5,052 nt of DNA from an uncultured Oscillospiraceae bacterium (GCA_905200265.1 CAJKJS010000139.1:1-5052); one strand, 5' to 3'; counted from the first letter of the stretch, positions 1 through 5,052 are shown. The notes: generated by a model from the letters alone, not told the origin. Numbers and translations are program-made.

Positions 1-498
1 CGATGGAACATGCACAGAGCCTTCTGCGGCTACCATGAGAATTAACATGGGAATACTAGCCAGGATAAAAGCTTTTCCCACTTTATATCCGCTTTGATAA
101 AACGTCGGGAAAAACACCAAGTCAAAAACTCCGTAAATAATCAGCCCAAATCCATAAAAAGCCAGGGTAGCGTCGATTCCCACGGGATTATTCGGAATCT
201 GTAAAACATGGCGCAAGAAAGCAAAGGGAATAGAGAACACCAGCTGGAACAACTGAAGGGAGAGAATCAATAAGCATTTGCCTTTGACAATGTCGCGCTT
301 AGTTACAGGTAACATAGCGGTATACCAGGCATCGTTAGTTTCGCGGGCGTTAACAAAGGTGACATAGGGGGCTAGGCATCCAAACATAAAAATTACGGTA
401 TAGGGATACGCCGGTACGATTACTAAACATCCCAAAAACGCAAAAACAAAGGAGGAAGGATGGGCTGTCAGTGCGATTTCTTTATAAAGCAGTTTCAT
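1..498 (-). CDS. ABC-2 type transporter permease, N-terminal 166 residues (partial)
   Basis: This is the membrane subunit of an ABC exporter; the reading frame is open from the ATG at 498 to the left window edge, so the C-terminus is missing. About five hydrophobic segments can be seen, near residues 16-31, 34-49, 75-98, 108-131 and 143-159. Between the second and third lies a polar loop, NARETNDAWYTAMLPVTKRD (residues 50-69), followed by IVKGK. This loop resembles the conserved cytoplasmic segment of short clostridial ABC-2 permeases (ABC2_membrane_5-like), where a D-x-W-x-x-x-x-LPV pattern precedes a basic stretch. The start is supported by AAAGGAG at 513-507, eight bases upstream. The gene overlaps the end of the ATPase gene by 17 bases, which implies translational coupling and a shared complex. 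The substrate cannot be inferred. Family assignment is confident; the exact Pfam family is from memory. Confidence 0.85.
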   Translation of the reverse strand, partial: MKLLYKEIALTAHPSSFVFAFLGCLVIVPAYPYTVIFMFGCLAPYVTFVNARETNDAWYTAMLPVTKRDIVKGKCLLILSLQLFQLVFSIPFAFLRHVLQIPNNPVGIDATLAFYGFGLIIYGVFDLVFFPTFYQSGYKVGKAFILASIPMLILMVAAEGSVHVPS

Positions 499-1240
499 CC
501 CATTCACTCCTTTCGGTACGCAGCATAATTTCTTCCAGGGTCAGCGGCGCGGTATCTTGCGGTGTTTTCAGATGGTCAAAAGAGCACAGAAACGTCTGTT
601 TATCAGCGCTTTTGAGAACCTTTCCGTTTTGTATGTAGGTAATGTCGTCGGCACACCGGTCTAAATCGGACGTAATATGGGTGGAAAACAGGATGGAACA
701 ACCTTCGTTCTTAACAAGATACCGGAAAATATGCAGTAGTTCATCCCGGGAAACCGGGTCTAGCCCGGAGGTGGGTTCATCCAAAATCAGTATTTCCGCA
801 TGATGAGAGAGAGCCAGAGAAAGCAGATATTTGACTTTCATGCCGTTTGACAGTTCTTTAAATTTCTTGTTTTCGTCCAGCGAAAAGCGCTTTCTGTACA
901 TCTGATACTGCTCTTGATCCCAGTTTTCATAAAAAGTTTTGGTGACAGCTGTCAGAGTAGACAGCTTTTTTAAAGGATAATAATCAAGGCCGCCAAACAC
1001 CACACCCAGCCGCTGTTTGCACACCTGCTCGTTTTGATAAAAATCCGTTCCGAACATGGTAACTTGTCCGCTTTGGGGCGCGACCATATGAAGAATGGAT
1101 TTTAGCGTGGTGCTTTTTCCCGCGCCGTTTTTTCCGATGAGCCCCATAATGCGGCCGGCTGCCAAAGAGAAACTGACACGGTCAAGAGAAAACCCGGGAT
1201 ACGTTTTGCAAAGGTTTTCGACACAAAGAACCGATTTCAT
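482..1240 (-). CDS. ABC transporter ATP-binding protein (YtrB/BcrA-like exporter ATPase)
   Basis: This 252-residue protein is the nucleotide-binding subunit that would power the adjacent permease at the inner face of the membrane. Walker A is GKNGAGKST (residues 36-44), the signature is LSNGM (130-134), Walker B is LILDEP (151-156) followed by the D-loop SGLD, and the switch histidine is H188 in FSTHIT. All catalytic elements are intact. The Q-loop region (RLGVVFGGLDYY, 78-89) has no glutamine at the usual place, a deviation I believe is common in this exporter subfamily. A C-terminal tail of about 40 residues contains LTLEEIMLR, a segment often found at the end of drug or peptide exporter ATPases. 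The start ATG (1240-1238) overlaps the stop of the upstream regulator as ATGA, and GAGGAG lies eight bases upstream (1254-1249). The gene is co-transcribed with the XRE-AbrB regulator and the permease. Resistance, lantibiotic and cell-envelope roles are all possible; none is shown. Confidence 0.93.
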   Translation of the reverse strand: MKSVLCVENLCKTYPGFSLDRVSFSLAAGRIMGLIGKNGAGKSTTLKSILHMVAPQSGQVTMFGTDFYQNEQVCKQRLGVVFGGLDYYPLKKLSTLTAVTKTFYENWDQEQYQMYRKRFSLDENKKFKELSNGMKVKYLLSLALSHHAEILILDEPTSGLDPVSRDELLHIFRYLVKNEGCSILFSTHITSDLDRCADDITYIQNGKVLKSADKQTFLCSFDHLKTPQDTAPLTLEEIMLRTERSEWDETAL

Positions 1241-1728
1241 TCTTTTGACTCCTCTTTTTCTTCTTTTTCAGCGGGTTCCGCCATATGCAAAGCCGTTTTG
1301 AACATTTGCGTAATTTCCAGGAAGAACTCTTCTTTCATCAGGGCCAGTCCCGGATGTTCCAACGATTCATCGCCCAATACCACCAATAAATCGCCGGATT
1401 TAATTTTAAAAAGGTCCCTTGCCTGTTTGGGAAGAACAATTTGTCCCCGTTCCCCAACCCGAACGGTACCGAATATGTGCTTGCCTTTGGGGGCAATGCT
1501 GATATTTGTTTTATCGGGGTCATGATGAATCAGGTCATCAAGCTCCACATCATAAAGGCGTGCCAGTGCATCACAGTTGAGAATATCGGGAATGGTTTCG
1601 CCGGTTTCCCATTTCGCCACAGCCTGCCGGGAAACGCCAATTTGTTCGGCTACTTCTTCCTGAGAATATCGGTTCACTTGCCGCAACATAGAAAGGTTGC
1701 GAGCAATATTATTTTTCATTTTTTTCAT
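1237..1728 (-). CDS. XRE-family regulator fused to an AbrB/SpoVT-type domain
   Basis: This DNA-binding transcription factor of 163 residues (from the ATG at 1728) has two domains. Residues 9-67 form a Cro/CI-type helix-turn-helix, with YSQEEVAEQIGVSRQAVAKWETG carrying the recognition helix at about 33-43. Residues 86-131 resemble the AbrB/MazE swapped-hairpin fold, with GERGQIVLPKQARDLF as its core, followed by a hydrophobic strand at SGDLLVVLGD. A charged, glutamate-rich tail closes the protein (150-163). I chose the ATG at 1728 because AAAGG (1743-1739) sits ten bases upstream. An in-frame GTG at 1737 overlaps that ribosome site, and an ATG at 1719 is also possible. The gene is first in an operon with an ABC exporter and its stop overlaps the ATPase start, so it most likely regulates its own operon. 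The fused AbrB domain may add a second DNA contact or drive dimerisation. The ligand or signal is unknown. Confidence 0.9.
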   Translation of the reverse strand: MKKMKNNIARNLSMLRQVNRYSQEEVAEQIGVSRQAVAKWETGETIPDILNCDALARLYDVELDDLIHHDPDKTNISIAPKGKHIFGTVRVGERGQIVLPKQARDLFKIKSGDLLVVLGDESLEHPGLALMKEEFFLEITQMFKTALHMAEPAEKEEKEESKE

Positions 1729-1738
1729 ACTTTTCACA

Positions 1739-1743
1739 CCTTT
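1739..1743 (-). promoter_or_regulatory. Ribosome binding site deciding the XRE-AbrB start
   Basis: AAAGG, followed by TGTG, reads on the minus strand ten bases before the ATG at 1728. The alternative GTG at 1737 would begin only one base after it, which is too close for initiation. The site therefore favours the 163-residue protein over a 166-residue one. Confidence 0.6.
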
Positions 1744-1751
1744 CGCTCTTT

Positions 1752-1757
1752 ATTATA
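1752..1757 (-). promoter_or_regulatory. Probable -10 box of the exporter operon
   Basis: A perfect TATAAT reads on the minus strand. It would place the transcript start near 1745, leaving a leader of only about 17 bases before the ATG at 1728. No good -35 hexamer lies 16-18 bases upstream; the candidates there are GTGGAA and similar sequences. The promoter may therefore be weak or activator-dependent, or the box may be incidental. The preceding bases (CGGC) do not give an extended -10. Confidence 0.5.
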
Positions 1758-1841
1758 GCCGGATAAAACCCAATTTCCACCAACTAAAGCAAACAAAATG
1801 TGGCAGGATTGGTTGCGGATTCATTTTATTATAGTATATGA

Positions 1842-1871
1842 TTGACAATACTGTATGAAACACAGTATAAT
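1842..1871 (+). promoter_or_regulatory. Consensus sigma-A-type promoter of the padR operon
   Basis: The -35 box is TTGACA (1842-1847) and the -10 box is TATAAT (1866-1871), both perfect matches to the housekeeping consensus, with an 18-base spacer. Transcription would start near 1878, so the leader is only about 14 bases and begins in or just before the Shine-Dalgarno GGGAGGG (1878-1884), which lies seven bases before the PadR ATG. A promoter this strong with an operator inside it suggests that the operon is normally repressed. Confidence 0.88.
1848..1868. promoter_or_regulatory. Inverted repeat in the promoter spacer, candidate PadR operator
   Basis: ATACTGT (1848-1854) and ACAGTAT (1862-1868) are perfect 7-base inverted arms separated by 7 bases. 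The repeat fills the spacer and overlaps the first three bases of the -10 box, so a bound dimer would block RNA polymerase. PadR-family repressors are known to autoregulate through short palindromes in their own promoters, and the PadR gene starts 24 bases downstream. Binding by this particular protein is inferred. The XRE-AbrB regulator encoded on the other strand is an alternative ligand. Confidence 0.72.
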
Positions 1872-1891
1872 GACAGTGGGAGGGAAAGCCG

Positions 1892-2248
1892 ATGGGAGAA
1901 GAAAAAGATTTGCTGGCAACGCTGCTTTTGGAACTTCGCAGAGGCACGCTGACAATGAGTGTGCTCAGCCAGATGAAAAAGCCGACGTATGGGTATGCCT
2001 TAGTACAGAGCTTGGAAGAAAAGGGAATGGCCGTCGATCCCAATACGTTATATCCGCTGCTTCGCCGCCTGGAAAGCCAGGGGCTTTTGGAAAGCCGGTG
2101 GGAAACCGGCGGTGCCAAACCGAGAAAATATTATCAGCGGACCGAGTACGGCGCTCATATCTATGAGCAGCTCAAGGGGTATTGGCAAACCCTGTCTGCC
2201 GGTATGGAACATTTGATGAGGGAGGAAGAAAAGCATGACACCGAATGA
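1892..2248 (+). CDS. PadR-family transcriptional regulator
   Basis: This 118-residue winged-helix protein has the typical PadR signature. GYALVQSLEEKG (34-45) forms the second helix region. NTLYPLLRRLESQGLLES (51-68) is the recognition helix, leading into the wing, and GGAKPRKYYQRTEYG (73-87) completes the wing with the usual R-K-Y-Y-x-x-T-x-x-G pattern. The C-terminal helix (88-113) would serve for dimerisation and is short, as in the small PadR subfamily (PadR-s2). The protein probably represses its own promoter by binding the inverted repeat at 1848-1868. The start is set by GGGAGGG seven bases before the ATG and by the promoter position. The end overlaps the downstream membrane gene by 14 bases in another frame, implying coupled translation. 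PadR genes are very often paired with HAAS/DUF1700 membrane proteins, as here. Confidence 0.95.
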   Translation: MGEEKDLLATLLLELRRGTLTMSVLSQMKKPTYGYALVQSLEEKGMAVDPNTLYPLLRRLESQGLLESRWETGGAKPRKYYQRTEYGAHIYEQLKGYWQTLSAGMEHLMREEEKHDTE

Positions 2249-3326
2249 AAAAGACTTCATGGAACGGTATATCTATCAGGTGATCCGCCGTTTGCCTAAA
2301 GCGCAAAGAGAGGAAGTGCGCATGGAACTGGAAGAGTTGATCGGTGATATGTACATGGACAAAGGCGCCATGGAAGAGGTGTTGACACAGCTTGGCGATC
2401 CGGCGGAATTTGCGAAATCCTATTACAATGGCCAGCCGTATTTGATTGGACCGGACTATTTTGAAACCTATTGGTGGTTTGTGAAAGTCGTTTTGCTCTG
2501 TACCGCTGTACCTATTTTGGTGGTTTCCCTGGTAAATGCCTGTGGGGCCTTTGTGATTCCATCACAAAATACAGCCCCTGTCATCATTCGTGCAATTGCA
2601 GACGGATTAACTACGGGCATAACCGACGCGCTGCTTTCCTGTTTGTCTGCATTTGGTGCAGTGACGATGATTTTTGCCATCATGGAACGACAAAAAGTCA
2701 AAATTGAAAGAAAAAAAGCAGAAGGTTGGTCTGTAAAGCAGTTATCAAACGGAAAGAAAACCACGGAAGTCCGTTGGACGCCCCGTTTCTTGGAGCCGGT
2801 ACCGGATAAAAAAGCAAGAATTAGCCGGGGAGACAGTATAACGGGCATTGTGTTTCTTGTGATTTTCACAGTCTTGCTAACTTTTGCCCCTCATTTCTTC
2901 GCGGCCATTTTTGTGGAAGGCGAAACCGTGACAACCGTCCCTATTTTTAATTTGGATCAATGGGGAATGATTTTGCCCCTGTTTTTACTCAGTTTGCTTG
3001 TGGGGCTTATCGATGAGATCTTGCGGTTAGTGATAGGATGTTACTGCAAAGTGGTTATGGTTAGCAACATCGTGTGCGGTGTGATTCAGATCGTGCTTAG
3101 CGTTATTATTTTGAAAGTTCTTCCCTTATGGAATCCAAATTTTGTTTTCGAAATACAACAGGCCTTAAAGGATCAGGCAAATTCGGGAGCCGAGTTTCTT
3201 TCGTACTGGAACGCCGAAATGGTGTCCAATGGGCTTCTAATTGTGCTGATTGGCATTACTTTATTGGAAATAGGAATAACGGTCTATAAAACGCTTCACT
3301 ACGGCGTTTCCACACGAAAATCATAA
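2235..3326 (+). CDS. PadR-linked membrane protein with N-terminal HAAS/DUF1700-type domain
   Basis: This is a 363-residue integral membrane protein. Residues 1-65 form a soluble helical domain (MERYIYQVIRRLPKAQREEV, then an acidic helix MELEELIGDM, then VLTQLGDPAEFAKSY). It matches the HAAS/DUF1700 type found beside PadR regulators, where it is thought to bind the regulator and pass on a membrane signal. The conserved linker PYLIGPDYFETYWW (68-81) leads into about six hydrophobic helices, near 81-107, 128-150, 201-225, 243-263, 272-296 and 331-351. A basic cytoplasmic-looking stretch (151-200, rich in K and R) lies between the second and third, so the N-terminus is probably cytoplasmic. GGAGG at 2221-2225, nine bases upstream, supports the start. 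The gene overlaps padR by 14 bases and is followed by a terminator-like hairpin, so the two form a complete unit. The sensed signal and any transport activity are unknown. Confidence 0.88.
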   Translation: MTPNEKDFMERYIYQVIRRLPKAQREEVRMELEELIGDMYMDKGAMEEVLTQLGDPAEFAKSYYNGQPYLIGPDYFETYWWFVKVVLLCTAVPILVVSLVNACGAFVIPSQNTAPVIIRAIADGLTTGITDALLSCLSAFGAVTMIFAIMERQKVKIERKKAEGWSVKQLSNGKKTTEVRWTPRFLEPVPDKKARISRGDSITGIVFLVIFTVLLTFAPHFFAAIFVEGETVTTVPIFNLDQWGMILPLFLLSLLVGLIDEILRLVIGCYCKVVMVSNIVCGVIQIVLSVIILKVLPLWNPNFVFEIQQALKDQANSGAEFLSYWNAEMVSNGLLIVLIGITLLEIGITVYKTLHYGVSTRKS

Positions 3327-3330
3327 AAGG

Positions 3331-3363
3331 AACAGGCTGCCATGAAAAACATGACAGCCTGTT
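3331..3363 (+). terminator. Hairpin terminator of the padR operon
   Basis: AACAGGCTGCCATG (3331-3344) pairs with CATGACAGCCTGTT (3350-3363) around an AAAAA loop, giving a 14-base stem with a single C-A mismatch. It begins four bases after the stop codon of the membrane gene. The downstream tail (TGTCGTGTTTATT) is only moderately U-rich, so termination may be incomplete and some read-through into the WYL operon is possible. On the opposite strand the tail CCTTTTATGATTTT is also U-rich, but no minus-strand gene ends here. Confidence 0.72.
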
Positions 3364-3401
3364 GTCGTGTTTATTCCCGTATTCTTTGTATATAAGGAGA
3401 A

Positions 3402-3407
3402 AGGTGG
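3402..3407 (+). promoter_or_regulatory. Ribosome binding site deciding the WYL regulator start
   Basis: AGGTGG lies seven bases before the ATG at 3415, and a second purine block AAGGAG lies just upstream (3394-3399). No comparable site precedes the in-frame GTG at 3367, which abuts the terminator hairpin. The shorter 302-residue protein is therefore the likely product. Confidence 0.75.
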
Positions 3408-3414
3408 GGTTGCG

Positions 3415-4323
3415 ATGAAAATTGACCGGCTGATTGGGATACTTTCCATCCTACTGCAAAAAGAAAAAACAACAGCACCGTTTTTAGCCGAAAAATTTGA
3501 GGTATCCCGCCGTACCATCAACCGGGATATCGAAGCACTGTGCAAAGCCGGTATTCCGATTGTGACAGCCCAAGGTCAAAATGGCGGCATTTCTATCATG
3601 GAAGGGTACAAAATCGACCGTACCTTGCTGACATCAGATGATATGCAAGCCATTTTGGCGGGGCTTCGCAGTTTGGATAGTGTGAGCGGTACAAACCAGG
3701 TGGCCCAGTTGATGGAGAAACTTTCGGCGGGAGGCTCTGCCCTGATGGCAGGGGGAGCCAACATTTTGATCGATCTTGCCTCCTGGTATAAAGAGTCCCT
3801 GGCTCCGAAAATTGAACAAATCCGGAAAGCCATGGATGAGCATCATCGCATATCCTTTGTTTACTACGCCCCAAAAGGAGAAAGCCGGCGGAGCATCGAA
3901 CCGTATTATTTGATTTTTCGATGGGGAAATTGGTATGTATGGGGCTATTGCCGGGAACGGGACGATTACCGGTTATTTAAATTAAACCGAATGCAGGAAC
4001 TTTCTTTGGCAGAATGTTTCTTACCACAGGTAGTCCCATTGCCGGACCTTCGCAATGAGCGGATTTTTCCGGGTGGTATCCGGGTGAAAGCGCTGTTCGA
4101 TGCTTCGTGCAAATGGCGGCTGGTGGAGGAGTTTGGAACAGATTGTTTTGAAGAGCAGGCAGACGGCAAACTCCTTTTTCATGCTGATTATACCGATGCC
4201 GACAATTTGCTGACTTGGCTTTTCACCTTTCAGGACCGGGTGATTTTGCTCGAACCAGAAGAACTGCGGCAAAAACTAATAGAGACGCTGGAAAAAATGA
4301 GGCAACTATATAGGGAGGGATAA
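3415..4323 (+). CDS. HTH/WYL-domain transcriptional regulator (YafY/DeoR-like)
   Basis: This 302-residue regulator has the standard three-part layout. Residues 1-57 are a winged helix-turn-helix (MKIDRLIGILSILLQ, then APFLAEKFEVSRRTINRDIE as the binding helices, then a wing ending GQNGGISIMEGY). Residues 130-201 are the WYL ligand-sensing domain, with IEPYYLIFRWGNWYVWGYCR (161-180) holding the WYL-type core WYVWGYC and DDYRLFKLNRM (183-193) holding the conserved arginine-phenylalanine region. Residues 222-298 form the WCX-type C-terminal extension. WYL proteins are known to sense ligands, and some bind nucleic acids or nucleotides; several regulate DNA-damage or phage-defence genes. The next gene begins three bases after the stop, with its ribosome site inside this gene's last codons, so this regulator leads that operon and probably controls it. 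The signal is unknown. Confidence 0.94.
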   Translation: MKIDRLIGILSILLQKEKTTAPFLAEKFEVSRRTINRDIEALCKAGIPIVTAQGQNGGISIMEGYKIDRTLLTSDDMQAILAGLRSLDSVSGTNQVAQLMEKLSAGGSALMAGGANILIDLASWYKESLAPKIEQIRKAMDEHHRISFVYYAPKGESRRSIEPYYLIFRWGNWYVWGYCRERDDYRLFKLNRMQELSLAECFLPQVVPLPDLRNERIFPGGIRVKALFDASCKWRLVEEFGTDCFEEQADGKLLFHADYTDADNLLTWLFTFQDRVILLEPEELRQKLIETLEKMRQLYREG

Positions 4324-4326
4324 AGA

Positions 4327-4956
4327 ATGCGGTATCATTGGCTTGACCCATACTTATGTGCAAAACACAGTGTTACGAAAGACGTACAGCCCGTATGGAA
4401 CTGGGTGCGGTATCAGATTGGCGGGAAAATGTTTGCCGCCATTTGTTTGGACGAAAAGAACCAGCCTTACTATATCAATCTAAAGGCTGATCCGGCGGAA
4501 GCGGAATTTTTGCGAAAACAATATGCGGATATTCTGCCCGGTTATTATTCCGACAAACGCACCTGGATTTCCATTCAGCCAGACGGCGCCGTACCCGATG
4601 ATCTTTTGCGGGATTTGCTCGATCGGGCATACCATCTGATACTACAGGGATTCAGTAAAAAGCGGCAGCGCGAAATTTTGCATATCAGCTGCTGCGGAAC
4701 GGACTGTAATGGGTGTGAGCTTTATCATAAAGACTGTGCGGGCTGTAACGAGTGTGGAGGCAGGGTATTTCATGCGCCGCCAGGGAAAGTGTGTCCGATT
4801 TATGCTTGTTCGGTGCAGAAACACCGGTATGTAACCTGTGCAAATTGTAAGGAAATGCCTTGCACCCTATGGCAAACAACCCGCGATCCACAGCTTTCCG
4901 ATCAGGCATTCGAACAATCGATTCAGGAACGGATACAAAACCTAAAGGAGATCTAA
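4327..4956 (+). CDS. YjbR/MmcQ-like domain fused to a cysteine-rich DUF3795 domain
   Basis: This 209-residue two-domain protein begins with a YjbR/MmcQ fold (1-112). Its markers are VRYQIGGKMFAAI (27-39), YYINLKADPAEAEFLRKQY (48-66), PGYYSDKRTWISI (71-83) and DLLDRAYHLI (96-105), matching the family's KMF, LKADP, HW and SY-type positions. The second domain (118-206) is cysteine-rich, with twelve cysteines between 122 and 179: CCGTDCNGC, CAGCNEC, CPIYAC and CANCKEMPC. These match the DUF3795 pattern and are suited to binding zinc or an iron-sulfur cluster. YjbR domains resemble DNA-binding double-wing folds, but their role is unproven; DUF3795 has no known function. GGGAGGG at 4313-4319 gives a start seven bases downstream. 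The gene lies between a WYL regulator (3 bases upstream) and a GyrI-like gene (2 bases downstream). The cytoplasm is the likely location, as no signal peptide or membrane helix is visible. Confidence 0.87.
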   Translation: MRYHWLDPYLCAKHSVTKDVQPVWNWVRYQIGGKMFAAICLDEKNQPYYINLKADPAEAEFLRKQYADILPGYYSDKRTWISIQPDGAVPDDLLRDLLDRAYHLILQGFSKKRQREILHISCCGTDCNGCELYHKDCAGCNECGGRVFHAPPGKVCPIYACSVQKHRYVTCANCKEMPCTLWQTTRDPQLSDQAFEQSIQERIQNLKEI

Positions 4957-4958
4957 AA

Positions 4959-5052
4959 ATGGCTTTTGATTACAAAAAGGAATACAAAGAATTTTATGTA
5001 CCGCCAAAAGAACCGCAAATTGTTACCATTCCTCGTATGAATTTTTTGGCAG
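4959..5052 (+). CDS. GyrI-like small-molecule-binding domain protein, N-terminal 31 residues (partial)
   Basis: The frame is open from the ATG at 4959 to the right window edge. The visible residues, MAFDYKKEYKEFYVPPKEP then QIVTIPRMNFLA, match the start of stand-alone clostridial GyrI-like proteins: a short lysine-rich lead-in, a Y-x-P-x-x-x-P segment, then the first strand of the domain (I-V-x-I-P-x-M-x-F/Y). GyrI-like (SRPBCC-like, BmrR effector-type) domains bind hydrophobic or planar small molecules; some members hydrolyse cyclopropane-containing genotoxins and others protect DNA gyrase. AAAGGAG (4944-4950) lies eight bases upstream and overlaps the end of the preceding gene. The 2-base gap to that gene places it in the WYL operon. 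The fragment is short, so the call rests on N-terminal resemblance from memory. Confidence 0.72.
   Translation, partial: MAFDYKKEYKEFYVPPKEPQIVTIPRMNFLA

Noticed and set aside
1338..1523. Short overlapping open frames opposite or within the XRE-AbrB gene
   Set aside because: They have no ribosome sites or domain resemblance and are explained by the real gene in the other frame.
1729..1737. In-frame GTG at 1737 adding three residues to the XRE-AbrB protein
   Set aside because: The GTG is part of the AAAGGTGTG ribosome-site region, leaving no spacing for initiation; the ATG at 1728 fits better.
1753..2118. Minus-strand open frame of 121 codons opposite padR and its promoter
   Set aside because: It runs antisense to the PadR gene and its promoter, has no recognisable domain, and its composition looks like a shadow of the coding strand.
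1855..2166. Plus-strand open frame of 103 codons overlapping padR in another frame
   Set aside because: Its start lies upstream of the predicted transcript start, inside the operator, and the PadR frame fully explains the region.
2833..2841. ACAGTATAA inside the membrane-protein gene, identical to nine bases of the operator half-site and -10 box
   Set aside because: There is no partner arm and it encodes ordinary Asp-Ser-Ile codons; a chance match is the simplest explanation.
3362..3394. TTGTCG with TATATA as a promoter for the WYL operon
   Set aside because: The 21-base spacing is too long and the -35 overlaps the terminator stem; support is too weak to list as a feature.
3367..3414. In-frame GTG at 3367 that would extend the WYL regulator by 16 residues
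   Set aside because: It abuts the terminator hairpin, has no ribosome site, and the added residues are unlike WYL regulator N-termini; the ATG at 3415 has AGGTGG at good spacing.
3576..3874. Several minus-strand open frames of 70-92 codons opposite the WYL regulator
   Set aside because: They are mutually overlapping, lack ribosome sites, and mirror a well-supported coding sequence.

Overview
The window looks like chromosomal DNA from a member of the Firmicutes, most likely a Clostridia or Oscillospiraceae-type gut anaerobe. The reasons are strong purine-rich Shine-Dalgarno sites before nearly every gene, moderate GC, and gene families typical of that group: an XRE-AbrB fusion regulator, a PadR/HAAS membrane pair, a YtrB-like ABC exporter with a short ABC-2 permease, a WYL regulator and a GyrI-like protein. 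No species can be named from the sequence alone. I see no RNA genes, insertion sequences, phage genes or CRISPR arrays, and no gene-free stretch longer than 300 bases. The longest gap is the divergent intergenic region of about 160 bases at 1729-1891.

Layout. (1) On the minus strand, reading leftward from about 1757, is a compact three-gene operon: an XRE-family regulator fused to an AbrB-type domain, an ABC-transporter ATPase, and an ABC-2 permease that runs off the left edge. The genes overlap by 4 and 17 bases, so they are probably translationally coupled. (2) On the plus strand, diverging from the first operon, a consensus promoter (TTGACA, 18 bases, TATAAT) drives a PadR regulator and a six-helix membrane protein with an N-terminal HAAS/DUF1700-type domain. 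A 7+7 base inverted repeat lies between the -35 and -10 boxes and is the obvious candidate PadR operator. A hairpin terminator follows at 3331-3363. (3) A third tightly packed plus-strand operon holds a WYL-domain regulator, a YjbR/MmcQ-DUF3795 two-domain fusion, and the start of a GyrI-like ligand-binding protein that runs off the right edge.

The window therefore holds three adjacent regulator-led modules. The first is an ABC exporter under an XRE-AbrB switch. The second is a transcription factor paired with a membrane protein that probably modulates it. The third is a WYL-controlled cassette whose members suggest small-molecule or genotoxin sensing or protection. The most interesting parts are the third cassette, with its fused YjbR-DUF3795 protein, and the structured control region between the divergent operons. 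Much of the rest belongs to familiar families.
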